A stretch of 64,000 bases of DNA, taken from Diphasiastrum complanatum. Taxonomy: Eukaryota; Streptophyta; Lycopodiopsida; Lycopodiales; Lycopodiaceae. Within the stretch, counting starts at the first letter, position 1. Each line of letters begins with the position of its first letter. The notes beneath the pieces were generated by a model that was given only the letters and a program-made list of their open reading frames with translations, had not been told where the DNA came from and ran no database searches. The stretch is from assembly GCA_029204225.1 (NCBI GenBank), contig CM055100.1, positions 51,521,260 to 51,585,259 on the forward strand, given 5' to 3'. Below are positions 34,832 to 48,372 of the stretch, piece by piece. The translations under genes and the position numbers were made by a program.

Positions 34832-35804
34832 TCGGATGGGTGAGGATGGATCAGCGCCCACCCTCCCCATCATTTCGGGTTTACTGTGCAGGTTTATGGG
34901 CGTTTTGGGAGGACGGCTGCCCACAGATTTTCCAGCACCTTTCTGTAGTTTCTTTACACAGTTTTTCAACCTTTTAGCAGTAGGAAGCACTAAGGCACCA
35001 TCATCTGCTGTTTCTTCGCAGATGCATTGCCTTCACAGCGTTTTACAGTTTGTTTTTTGCTTTTAAAACAAGTTTCCAGCATAAGCAAAGTTTGAAAGCA
35101 AGATTTGCAAGGTTTTGCCATCACTGTGCATGAAAAACAGAGGTTATGTTGCCAAAATTTTCTCAGAACTTTAGTTTGCAGGTTACTACAACTATTTTTA
35201 TTCAATAGTCACTTGTTCTGAACCCAAGCATCCTCCAGAATAGCTTTACAGGCTTCTACCCCTGCAAACAAACCGTTAGTTTGCTAGAAAATGAAGCATA
35301 AGCCTGTGATTTCTCAGTAAGCAGCCATGCAAACCTGTCAGACATCACCAACACTCAACAGCCAACAAATTAGAGTACTTTTGCTTCTATCACAGCCTAT
35401 TTCCACCGATTTAAAACCAAACCGGCTTCCAAACAGACAATAGACAGCATTCGAAAAACAGTAACCATTTTTTTGAGAAGAACAAGAAACCGTAGGAAAA
35501 AATCCAGCAACCAATAAAGTAATTGTTGCTTTCACAAAAATGTTAACCACAGAGTAATCGGCAATAACAGAATTGACACAGAATTCCTTCCAAGAAACAA
35601 ATTCGAAAAGCACAAAGACCAACCAATTGTGAGCCTGGTAGTGCACTTACCACACAATCGATTGCAAGTCAAAAATTATTTCCGACGGGAAGAAAATTTC
35701 ACAAATCCACCGTTTTGTTGCTTACTCCGTCAGATTCTCGAGAAATCGTCGAGATTTTCACTCAGCACTTTCAATGGTAAATCCTGCTTAGACTGCCTCT
35801 GATA
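34263..35804. other. Non-coding stretch with simple repeats
   Basis: No retrotransposon domain. Contains an A-run (34,630-34,645), a C-run of about 25 (34,658-34,682, one interruption at its left edge), and a short (GA)n at about 34,793-34,825. The right part is probably leader of the minus-strand element whose primer site is at 35,805-35,817. Confidence 0.45.
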
Positions 35805-36021
35805 CCAATATAAAGTCCTCACAACATGATTATAGCCTAAGCATACCATACAAAGCAACAACACATGGGAATCGGTGGAGGTTAAACCAACCCAACCAAA
35901 CCTAGATCGTACGGATCTAGCCCCCAAGCTATGGATCAATCAGAGTCATGGAAAGAGGAGTCACACCAGCAGCATGTAGCTACTCATCACAAATCAAGCA
36001 TTCACTAGTGAGAGCCCACTC
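35805..36021 (-). repeat. Primer-binding site and partial LTR of a further element
   Basis: The minus strand reads TGGTATCAGAGG at 35,806-35,817. It is preceded by an LTR end rich in pyrimidine/AT words extending to 36,021, where the ULP1-like duplicate starts abruptly. It does not match LTRs A, B, C or F by eye, so this is an orphan LTR fragment. Confidence 0.5.
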
Positions 36022-36976
36022 TGGATAGATACATCACAAAATCAATTGCTCTCTTTCCTGAAAGGTCTTCTCAATCAATAGGAATTGTACATAAAAATTT
36101 AGTTGTTCAATATCTGGTTGATCCCATGCTGACATTTTTTGATTCTGAATGATATATAATTTTTGACGAGTACATAGCTAAAAAAATAGATAAATTAGGT
36201 GGTCACTTTATATTTAATATATATTCGGCCTCATATATGAATCATTTTAATCCTGTTATCTATAAGGAACTAATGAATAAGTCTCGGACATCACATACCC
36301 AATTGTCGAAGCTGGACTCAATTATTGGGTTCAATTGTACAAAAGCCACAATGTTCCAGGTGTTTTTGTTCTTACTCAATTTTTTTGTCACTTGCTTAAG
36401 GACGAGCAATAAGCTTCATCATGTTTACGACCCATGCCAAGCGATACCGAAATTTTTGTTGAACCATACTGTCAAAAATATGTATTGTTTTATTTTTGTT
36501 TTATTGTATGCTTTATTTGTATTTTTTTCATTTACATATCGTTGACTATTTGGTTGTTTGCAGTCATCACTGGTCTGTACATATTATATTACTAAGAGTG
36601 GATGAAGCCGGTTTTGCAGTCCAAGGGTGCTAAGAATGAACTCTTTGAGATCACCACACCTCAATGTCGACATTGAGATGTACAAAAGCATGATCATATA
36701 AGGCCCTGTGTGTAGCAAAGCACATAGAAATAATAGACGCACATGTAACCAATTTTTCAATTACTTTTTTCGTATGCAAATTGCCATATAAAAATGTGAA
36801 ACTAACATTCTGTATTTTGATTCTCAGTCCTCTCAGCAAGTTGACTCATTCAGTTGTGGCTGGTATGCCATTAGAAATGTAAAGTGCTTTATGGAGTGGT
36901 TCATTAGCCAAGGTGAAAATGTCGATATACGTCAGGTAATTTGAGTTTCGATGTACACTGATTTTATTTATATGAG
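36022..36976 (+). pseudogene. Second copy of the ULP1-like segment
   Basis: Direct duplicate of about 7,697-8,570, nearly identical, with a few extra pieces kept here (for example YIAKKIDKLGGHFIFNIYSA and the segment around 36,350-36,380) that the left copy has lost. The catalytic His box HHWSVHI and Cys box QVDSFSCGWYAIRNVKCFM are again behind TTTGCAG and TTCTCAG acceptors; here the WYAIRN frame has no stop. It is cut on the left by an LTR and on the right joins copia integrase sequence directly. No H3-like part is present. Confidence 0.6.
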
Positions 36977-37486
36977 GACCATGTCCTTAGGTAAAGCCTT
37001 TTATTTCATGACCTTTATTGATGATATGTCACGTAAAACGTGAATCTACTTCTTGAAGAAGAAATCAGATGCATTTGACAACTTCAAGAGCTTCAAAGCA
37101 TTGGTCGAAAATCAGACAGGTAGGAAGATCAAAGTCCTAAGATCAGATAGTGGAGGTGAGTACAAGTCTAATGACTCCACTCTGACTGTCGCTATGTAAT
37201 GTCGTGGGATTTTTTTGCTTCATGCCAACTTCTTCCAAGATTTGTCTCAACCATATAGCTTCTTGTGTAGCACTACACATTGCGTATCCTCACTATACCA
37301 TCTTTCCCACTAGATGTATCTATCTTCTCAGCATCCTCATCTTCATACATCTTGGATTCATCAAAGATAACATCATGGCTTATATGGATTTGATAAGTTT
37401 AGATCAAAGCTTTCTATACTTAAAGTCTGTTGACTTTGAAGTTATGTATATGACTGTATAAAAAGTAGACTCTACTTTAAGAGAGA
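36977..37486. pseudogene. Scrambled remnant of element B
   Basis: Four pieces related to copia E in shuffled order: plus-strand integrase (36,977 to about 37,185, matching 57,150-57,350), an inverted RNase H piece (about 37,186-37,270, inverse of about 59,434-59,535), an inverted integrase C-terminal piece (about 37,271-37,385, inverse of about 57,765-57,860), and a direct 3' end (37,386-37,486, matching 59,685-59,770) leading into LTR B. Confidence 0.7.
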
Positions 37487-37760
37487 GAGTTAGAATCAAA
37501 GTAGAATCACTGTGCTACTGTACTGTGGGTCCTATCAGTTGATAGGGACCAGTTGGCCTCGCCACGAGGCAAGTCGACGGGACACGCATCCCGCCAACGA
37601 CAATCTGGGTCATGCATGGGTTGCCTGAGTGAACAACTATATGTACAGTGTAATTTCATTTTGAGAAATACAGTTGCTATGTGAGCTTGTTGTGGAGAGT
37701 GTTTTCTGTCTGTGTTACTGTGTAGCATGATCTGTGTTCCTGTGCAAAGCAAATTCTAAG
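37487..37760 (+). repeat. LTR B, 3' copy
   Basis: 274 bp, same ends as the 5' copy; preceded by the purine-rich AAGAGAGA and followed by the TGAAA target duplicate. Confidence 0.8.
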
Positions 37761-38005
37761 TGAAAGTGCCGTGGGATTGAGCGCCTAGTGAAGGCCCTGA
37801 GAATTCTCAATGTCCCATAAGTAACTGCTTGCCTTGAACTCTCCCATATATAAGTTGGGGCTTCTCCATATCCTCTATTCCCTAGTACCAGCCCTTTTGG
37901 GGGTTAGACGGATGGCGAGTGGCTAGGCGACTGGGGTTGGGATCCCAATACACGGCTCGCGTGGGTACGTGTGTGTGCGTGGCCCTGAGGCCCACATTCT
38001 TTACA
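37761..38005 (+). repeat. LTR A3, right part
   Basis: Continues LTR A from TGAAAGTGCCGTGG to ATTCTTTACA. Together with 10,232-10,268, counting TGAAA once, it makes 277 bp, the length of A2. It is followed by GAATG, close to the CAATG before A1. Confidence 0.8.
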
Positions 38006-40661
38006 GAATGAACTTGCATTTGTACACTCTAAATTTCTAGCTTCTTCTCTATTGCTCAATGGATTTGCAAGCTTTTCTAAAGTTGTCATAATCTGAGGAT
38101 TTGGTGATCTGTTGAATTTGAATTCTTCTATAAAACCATTGAAACATTTAAATAATATAGCTTCTTTTCTTATTGGTTCCTCCATGCTAAGTGTTTCTAT
38201 GAAATGTTGCTCGTGCTTGCCAATGTGATTTCTCCTTTCCTTGTGATGACCAAATGCTCATGCTTCCATATGCATTGGCAAAAAATCTTGTCTAATCTCT
38301 GAGTATGTGCTTCACAATAGAAAAACACAACATTAGAGAAATGATATCTAAGTAGGTATTCATTTGAATGATATCTTAGTAAATAGTGCTCATTGCAGAA
38401 AACTAACCATGTAGTGTGTGATGTGAGTTGGACCCCATGCTTTTGATACAACATCGACAAACTGCACACAAGCTTGTTGGATGACATGCCTATCTGTATC
38501 TATAAATGATTTTTTTTCAAAGATTTGAATCATTCTATCCAATTTCTTCCACACCTCAACCTTCTATAATCTAGTTGTACCTCTCACCTCAAAATCCTGA
38601 GTTGTAGCAATGATATCCTTCTAGATAGAATGTTGAATACTTGATATCAATTTTTTTTTTCAGAAAACTTTTCATCCTTTTTTATTTTTACGTGTCCTTT
38701 GTAGAGTCTTGCATTCGATAGGACAAGGATGATGCTGCTTTGGTAGTCCAAGCAAATAGTATGTGTAGATAAATGAGCTTTTCTATTATTCTTACCTCTG
38801 CATGTAGAATACATATATGTACATTCTTTAGTGGAATCGGCAAAATAGGTTTCAAGATTTCCTCTTGTAATACATGTGCATCTTGTAACATCTTTCATTG
38901 TCTTCATGTAGTATATACAAGGATGCCTAGATGTAGGTCCATGAGATGCATTGTACATGCATTTTAATGTTGTCAAATCACTTGCCAAATGCCATTCCAC
39001 ATTGAAATCTCCTTTTCTAGGTACATTGGGCTTTACACCATCCATATTCTCTTTGATGATCCAAGGATAAGATGTTCTACAAAATATCCATAATAGAATA
39101 TCATGATCCCCTTTCAGAACCTATTAAGATACATGTGCCATAAATAGTTAGTCTATTAAAAAACAATGTTAATTATTCTAATCACAAATTCTAGACATGT
39201 TTTATTAATGAATGAGTAAAGATATCTGGAAGGCTGCCAGCCACTAGATATCATTTTCTGATTGAACACTGAAGTTCAAATCTCCTTGACCGATTGATTG
39301 TGCAAGGGTACCATTCATGAGAGGTATACTAACCCTCTCTGTCTTCTACCCTTTAACTATTTCTGACTCATCTAACTTAGATACCATGATTATTTTACTA
39401 GTTACCTTTTCCACTGTGATGTCATAGAAACTAATCATATATCTCAATAATTGATTTAAATCAATAAATAGGCTGTTTGATGCATTTTATGAAAGGGATC
39501 TTCCTTCGGTCTGTGATATGTCTCTTTATCATGAAATGGAGTGCCTATAATTTCATGCATTCCTATGTTTAGGTTATTTCTCTCATGCTTTAAATGATAT
39601 GACCTTGGAAGATGAACCTTCTTAATACAAACTTGCTTAAATGCTTCTCTGATAAGTTTGAAAATTATATCATATGCTTCCTTGCATATCCCGGCAAAAT
39701 CACAAGCACCTTGGATTAATGTTTTATTTAGGAATTTGTGTATGTCCATCATCAAGCCCTCTAAATTCTAGACTTTATACGAGAACTTTTATCATTCATT
39801 AACATAGATTCAATTGATTTACTTGTCAATATACAACCCAATGTCTTTCCAATTGATCCATTATCTCTTATATTTTGGTTCGCAACCAATGCAAACCTGC
39901 ATAGAAAAAAACAAATCAAAAAATAGTTTAATACAATAACAAATAAACACACTCAATCAATCAGTTGATTGAAATTACAAAATACTAACTTGAATGCACA
40001 GATCCTTCTAGTCCGATAACCTCCTCTTGAGAGATTCTGAATACCTTTGCAAGATTGTCGCTCTCGTTTATAGTTTTTAGACTTCTTTGTCAATAGTTCC
40101 ACATATTTCAATAATTGTATATTCTCCAAACGAATAGAATGCAATATTACTTGCATTTGTTCAGATTTTATTCTAGGATCTGAAATAACTTTAAAGAATC
40201 ACTAATGATTTGTTCGAAGACCTATATTTTCTTGCAATAATTTTTGTATGACACACACACTCTCTCAAGCACTTTTTCACTATGTCGATGCTCGCTTGAT
40301 GTTGAGATCAAGTGGGCCTAGCTTCCTCTGAAATCATCATTTGTATTCTGGTCTACTTCCAGAATCTTTACATTGAAATTACCTCAAAAATAAACCATGA
40401 CTTGTAGGCACACAAAAAAACCGAGAAAATATATCCCAAGAAACCATTACGCCCATTGCATATCCATATGATTAATTGAGTTATCGAGGAGAAGACATGA
40501 TGTTGTAGGGTATTGTAATCTTTAGGATACAAAGTCCCATCTATCCACAGATCCAGATTCTTTTTTTCTTCAATCCGATAACGTAAAATATCTTCAACAT
40601 ATATTGTTGATCTTTTAACTCTTCTTTTCTGTAAAGGTGCCAAGTCACAGGGAATGTCCAA
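38006..40661 (-). pseudogene. ORF1 copy 2: DDE-transposase-like gene, broken
   Basis: Reads on the minus strand from about 40,661: NLDLWIDGTLYPKD, GRNGFLGY; an intron at 39,897-39,989 in the same place as in copy 1; GSIGKTLGCILTSKS; TLIQGACDFAGICKEAYD; SKLDESEIVKG; WHLASDLTTLKCM with HPCIYYMK; and YGSMSIWSSQGKEKSHWQAR. All three acidic candidates of copy 1 are kept, but the second Cys of CxxC is Tyr. Stops interrupt at 39,346 and 39,244, and more near the 3' end. The C-terminus (about 38,015-38,060) is related to the small ORF1-like tail at 9,545-9,601. Protein divergence from copy 1 is large, so the two are old paralogues, not a recent duplication. Confidence 0.55.
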
Positions 40662-40689
40662 ATGAGATTAACTTCAGATTATGTTTCTC

Positions 40690-41085
40690 TTTACAATTAT
40701 GATCCTATTTCTTGGAATAGTAAGAAGTAGACTTCTACTACTTTATTTTCTATAGAAGTTGGTACATTGCTTTTGCACATGTTGCAAAAGAAATGATCTT
40801 GTTAAGATGTCTCTTATCCAAACTTGGTCTTACTCCTTCACAGCGTATGACAGTTTATTGTGATAATCAAAATATTATAGTTTTATCTCTTATTCCTAGA
40901 TTTCATTCTAGGTCCAAACACATTGAGATAAAGTATCATTATGTCAAAGATAAAGTACTTAGTAAAGAGATTACACAAATTCTATAGAATTCAGTTTATG
41001 ACGAACATTTTTACAAAGACAGTATCAATAAAAATCATAAAAGGTATAATGATTTGTTATTTCTAAGATCCACATTAAAGGGGAG
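40690..41085 (+). pseudogene. Copia G RNase H tail and polypurine tract
   Basis: MTVYCDNQNIIVLSLIPRFH and SRSKHIEIKYHYVKDKVLSK are the end of a copia RNase H. Decayed 3' sequence and the purine tract AAAGGGGAG follow. No other part of this element is in the window on the 5' side. Confidence 0.7.
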
Positions 41086-41340
41086 TGTTAGATTTCTATC
41101 TTTGGACCGGATTGAAATTAATCAAGAAATAAATTCAATCTCCAAGGTTGAAATAGAATTTTGATCCATACGATTAAAATGAAAAATGTGGTAATACTAA
41201 AGTAGTGGGTCAAAATACAAGGTCAAAATAAATTTCGATTTTCATGGTCGAAATAGAATTGCAGGGCAACTATAGCAGAGCGGAATGTGAAGTTAACTTT
41301 TTGGAACCAAAGCCAATGCTAGTAGAGACTGTTAGGGAAA
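41086..41340 (+). repeat. LTR start of copia G (right end uncertain)
   Basis: TGTTAGATTTC directly after the purine tract is the standard LTR start. No partner LTR exists here, so the right limit is a guess. Confidence 0.4.
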
Positions 41341-43679
<2,339 letters not shown>

Positions 43680-43945
43680 TAGTTTTGGCAATGTTGATAC
43701 TTCGACAATGTCGATAGCGTGACGACAATGCTGATAGTGACCGATAGTGATGATAGTGTCGATAGTGACGACAATGCCGATAGTGTTGGTTCATGTTGAA
43801 GTCGATTTGTTACCTTGCTTTGAAGATCCATGTATTTAGGCTAACTATTCAAATATGCATGTAAAAATGTAGGATGTTCAGTAGTGTCGATACTTCGTTA
43901 GTGTCGATAGTGACGACAATGTTGATAGTGACGACAACAACATAC
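43680..43945. repeat. Minisatellite of GATAGTGACGACAATG words
   Basis: Imperfect 12-24 bp units (CGATAGTG, GACGACAATG, TTGATAGTG) in two clusters at about 43,685-43,792 and 43,885-43,940. Units alternate and vary, as in a slowly decaying tandem array. No open frame. Confidence 0.65.
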
Positions 43946-44151
43946 TCATCACTATACTAGTCAATGTTGTGGTATAGTGCTAAGTATTTTTGCCTATCAT
44001 GCAAATGACTCAGGTTTGTTCCTTGACAACGATGCCAAAATTAGTAGTCGACTAGGCTTCTGACACTTGTCGCACCTATAGCTCACCTGTCATTTGGAGT
44101 TTCATTCTCAAATGAGTGGGACCTCACCTTCAATCTATTAGCAAGATGTAT

Positions 44152-44154
<3 letters not shown>

Positions 44155-44219
<65 letters not shown>
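44155..44219. repeat. (GA)n microsatellite
   Basis: About 32 uninterrupted GA units. Confidence 0.95.
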
Positions 44220-44223
<4 letters not shown>

Positions 44224-45680
44224 ATCGTAGAAGTGCGTCACTCCTCGACAACGCTACCAAAATGCGTAGTGGCTTCTCTCTACTTCTTTCAAACCCTATT
44301 TTCTAGATCAAACAATAACAAAGTAAATAGATTAAAAGAATAGTTTCTCCTTTCCTTTCACGCCGTAGTTTGTTTCCTAGAGAGACTTACTTTGTCTCCT
44401 CTCTCTTTTCTCATCAAGATAGCAAGGCAAATACCTATAATCACAAAAAAACATGAACACTAAAATCATAACAAGATGAGAGAGACGAATAGAGAATTGC
44501 CAAAATGATAGAGTCTCCACCTTCTTCTCTTGATAGAACATAATAATGTAGTATAGTGAACTTTAGGTATTGCTCTCTTCTTCTTATTCACCAATTTCTA
44601 CCTCCCTAAACTTTAAATTTTTAAAATAGATGGAAAATACTGTTTTATTCTTTAGATTTGACTTTTAGGCCTCTACTTGATTTAATTTTGGTACGGTCCA
44701 AATTGTTCTAAAATGCAAAAATGATGTGCTTATCGGATTAAACTTACACATGTAGGGTGCTATGCTTCTAACTATGTTGCACTATCTAAATGGTGGACGC
44801 ATCAATGCCTAACAATCTCCAACACCAAGGTAACAACTATAAGCATTGTGAGATGCACTTGTATCCAGATAACAATCAATTTCTTTCTAGCTAGTCCCTT
44901 AGACTTTAGGAGTGTCCTTTATAGTTAGCTTTTTCACAAACTTTATTGACCGACTTGAAGAGAGACTCTTGTCCTTGCAAGACTCCATGGCCCAAAAAAG
45001 ATGTTTAATCTAGCAACATTAAAACCAAGATTCCAAATGGATATTTCAATGTCTCATGATTACTCTCATACCTTAAAAAAATGTAATTGATTTTAAACCA
45101 ATATCCATAATGTGTTACCAAGTCAATTTTTGACATTGCCATAAGGAATAAGTTTCAAGTTTGCAATTATTAAACATTCATTCTTTTTACATACTATACT
45201 AAAATTTTACATATTTGACATTGCTTTAGATCATGATTAGCCTAAAAATTGTTCAACACACTCATGCTTGGAACTTGGAAGGGTGTACCTTCTTGTGTAG
45301 TATGATTTTTTAATGGCCTTTGCGTTTTAATGTTTCAAATGAAAAGTGTGAGTCATCTAAAGCATTTCAAGGCGTGCTATGCCAATGTGAACAAGGTGAT
45401 ATTTACTTGTGAATGACACCTCATTTTTTAGAAAGTCATTTTAATTTAGTGATATATGTTGGGAAGTTTGGCTTACAAGTTAGTAGTCTAGCTTTTTAAA
45501 ATTGAAAATAAGATTAAACAAAAAAAAATAGAACAATGAGAGACAGGTGCAGTCATGCGGTGACCAGACTTACTACTGAAGCAGCCAAGATTCAGTCTCC
45601 TGTCTCTCCTCTGTCTCAGCTCGACACGACAACAAAACGAAAGCCAAGTCTCCCCAATGTCCCCATGGATGCTTCCAATG
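44220..45680. other. No gene seen
   Basis: AT-rich intergenic DNA upstream of the VQ gene. No retrotransposon domain is readable. Confidence 0.5.
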
Positions 45681-45789
45681 GATGATTCATGCTACCTTCT
45701 TCTCTCGCATTCTCTTCTTCTTCTTGTCCGCTACAAATCAATTAATTGCAAAATCGAGCTGCGTTTCTTGGTCCTCAGCAGCCACACAC

Positions 45790-46028
45790 ACTGACCAATA
45801 TAAAGTTCGTACGCTCTTGTGTCCTCCTCAGTTTTCTTCAGCCTGCGCAATAGATAAAGTTTCTTCATTATCGGTATCATACGCTCAGCCAGAGTCAAGC
45901 TGTTCACTTGTAGCGCTTCTAATTGAGATAGCTGTGGGTCTTGCAAAGGGCAAATGTATGAGAGTACGGATAGCTCACAGTTTGTGCAATAGTTCTGATT
46001 TCTTGTAAGGTAATATAAGAGTACAGCA
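45790..46028 (+). promoter_or_regulatory. Candidate core promoter and 5' UTR of the VQ gene
   Basis: A CCAATATAAAG stretch at about 45,795-45,805 offers a TATA-like box about 225 bp before the ATG at 46,029. The region between is CT-rich, as plant 5' UTRs often are. The 108-codon frame here (45,682-46,008) has the look of an upstream shadow, not a gene. Confidence 0.35.
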
Positions 46029-46754
46029 ATGGGCCTGAAGAACAAAGAGAAGCCACCTCCGGCGCTTAGCATTCACAAGAATCTGCACGAAACAAAGAAG
46101 CGGATTCCAATTATCACCTATATTTATTCTCCCAGGCACATCCAGACAGATGAGCATAATTTCAGGTGGGTGGTACAGCGAATGACTGGATCCCGAAACA
46201 CTCAGATGAGATGTGCACAAACTAGTCCGCTTTTGTTCGATAATGCATCTCAGATAATTTCTTCACAAAGCTGCAGTATGATTGGCCACCATTCACTCCC
46301 TCATCCAACTCCCATAGCCTCTGAATTTGTAAGAGAACCAATGCTGGTATTGGGAGGCGATTATTTTCAGACCGCGTCGGAATTTGAGGCTCTAGCTGCA
46401 TGCGATCCCACGAAGTCAAATTCGTCGCAATATTTAGAGCAAAACATGTCGTTTGAAGGTATAATGTCTTATGACGAAGCAAACATTCACGAAGCTTCTG
46501 AAGTGGTACAAAATATTATGATTTCTAAGCAGCATATTCCCGCTCAAAGCTCTGGCGTGAATGAACATCACCCCCATGCGCAAGAGAATTCTCCGTTGCT
46601 CTCCCCAGCTGAGCAACCGGATAGAAGTCCAATTCTTTGGCAGTGGTCGGATTGGAGATGCTGTAGATTGAGTACAGATAGCATACAGTCGCCAGGAAGC
46701 CTAGCTTACCAAGACATGGCGTTTGCATCGCTACTATGTGAGCAACCTGAATGA
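46029..46754 (+). CDS. VQ-motif protein
   Basis: 241 aa, one exon, no internal stop. The N-terminus has KPPPALSIHKNLHETKKRIP, then IITYIYSPRHIQT, then the VQ core FRWVVQRMTG at residues 45-54, an exact match to FxxxVQxhTG. PPP..IHK.SH...K....IIYT.SP..I.T before the core is the arrangement of the plant VQ clade whose members bind WRKY factors and act as nuclear transcription co-regulators, often as MAP-kinase substrates. The rest is polar and probably disordered, with SP sites (NSPLL, RSPIL, QSPGS) that could be phosphorylated; that is inference. Intronless structure and length are normal for the family. Start context ACAGCAATGGGC is good. This is the only gene in the window that looks intact and of host origin. 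Confidence 0.85.
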   Translation: MGLKNKEKPPPALSIHKNLHETKKRIPIITYIYSPRHIQTDEHNFRWVVQRMTGSRNTQMRCAQTSPLLFDNASQIISSQSCSMIGHHSLPHPTPIASEFVREPMLVLGGDYFQTASEFEALAACDPTKSNSSQYLEQNMSFEGIMSYDEANIHEASEVVQNIMISKQHIPAQSSGVNEHHPHAQENSPLLSPAEQPDRSPILWQWSDWRCCRLSTDSIQSPGSLAYQDMAFASLLCEQPE

Positions 46755-46898
46755 TCTCGATTGTGATGTTCACGCTCTTTTTTTCTGCAGGGCGGTTGGT
46801 TTCCTGCAGTTTCTTAGTTCAGCCATGCTTCCAGTTCTTAACACTTTCAAGGCTGGTTAGACTTTGTTGGTTCTCTTGGAGTAATAATTAAAATTTGG

Positions 46899-46900
<2 letters not shown>

Positions 46901-46941
<41 letters not shown>
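46901..46941. repeat. (TC)n microsatellite in the VQ 3' region
   Basis: About 20 TC units 150 bp after the VQ stop codon, probably in or near its 3' UTR. Confidence 0.9.
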
Positions 46942-46943
<2 letters not shown>

Positions 46944-47270
46944 GTTTTTTTCCCAAAACCCTAAAAATGTAGCCCTCTAAAAAACAACTTTTACTTTACT
47001 GAAAACTTGGATAACCACATTCGAAGTTTAAGACCCTCTTATCCAAATTGTCATGTTTAATCTATCAATCAGCTTCAAGCGAATGTTATGGCATCGAAAG
47101 AAATAGAAACATGTGAACTTCGCGCAAATGCTACGATCTATGTCAAATCCCATGTATGCTGATATTGAAAGAAAGGAACAAAAGGAACAACAACCTCTTG
47201 AAAGAAAGAGAGTTTAGCAAGGTGCTATAGCAACAACTTAATCTACACAGATTCATGAGTGCACATGCGT

Positions 47271-47322
47271 GCGCACACACCCCCCCCCCCCTCCCACACA
47301 CACACACACACACAGTCTCAGT

Positions 47323-47377
<55 letters not shown>
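47271..47377. repeat. Compound microsatellite C-run / (CA)n / (TC)n
   Basis: GCGCACACAC, a C-run of 11, (CA)n to about 47,313, then (TC)n from 47,329 to 47,377. Confidence 0.9.
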
Positions 47378-47380
<3 letters not shown>

Positions 47381-48372
47381 TTCCAAATGACTGTCTCTAG
47401 AACCTTCCAAAGATTGTAGGGTGAGAGTATTCTTGAATGTTTGAGATATCATATGTTTTGTTTTGGTACACTGTAATTCATATCCTGTAAATAGATATGA
47501 TAGATCTAGATTAGTTGAATAAGTGTGAGGGATTTGGCACCTGTGTGTAGTAAGACCAACCCAATGATCACATTGATATTTAATGGATAGATAGAAATAA
47601 AAGTGATTTTTTCCATTGTAGGAGTTAAATCATTTAGAGGCCTAAAAATCAAGTTAGTGAATAAAATGCGTTTTTCAAACTCAAATAATAAGCAAGGTAG
47701 GATGTCAAGTGCTCATTCTCTACTGTAAATAGTGGCACCAAGTACTTCATTTTTTATGTACAATAAAAGGGATTTTGACAATCTGTGAGTAAATTTCTTG
47801 TGGGTTTTGTGAGTTTCATTCTACCCATGGTTCACTGATTATGTAGCACATGACATGCCATGTAATATTACCTGCATTTTTTTTCTAACTATAAGAAGAT
47901 ACCAGTTGGATGCAAATTTTTTAATGGATTTCAATGTGAGAGAACTTCATTAGGGGAAATATGGGCTCAAAATGGGCCCTTTAAGAAATTTCACTTTAGA
48001 GAGAGGTTACGTAGAGAGAGAATGCAAACCGGTAACTTCTGGTCGCCGTTTTTCGAGTTTCCGGCCTTGCCCGACGTTTAACTAGTATGGTTAACTTCAG
48101 ACAATAGTTAGTTTAGCATGAGATGTAATAACTTCTCTTCATGCTCGTTCCAAAATTCGGGACTAGAGCTTTAAGACTGAAAATCTTGGTGTGATCAATG
48201 CAAAAACTGAAGCAGGAGAGGCAAAACTTTTGAAATCACTGTATGCTTATAGTGAAATATGAGGCTGGATGATTTTTCAATGTGACATAAACATTAAAAA
48301 AGTAAGGAATGCTAGATCTATTCATATTGATTTACTGTAGGTAGATTCATTTACATGATTGTAGCTTTAACA
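47378..48372. other. No gene seen
   Basis: AT-rich DNA between the VQ 3' region and ORF1 copy 3. No terminal inverted repeat of the ORF1 element is recognisable by eye. Confidence 0.45.

Noticed and set aside
45682-46008. 108-codon frame upstream of the VQ gene
   Set aside because: No recognisable composition or motif; lies in the probable promoter/5' UTR.
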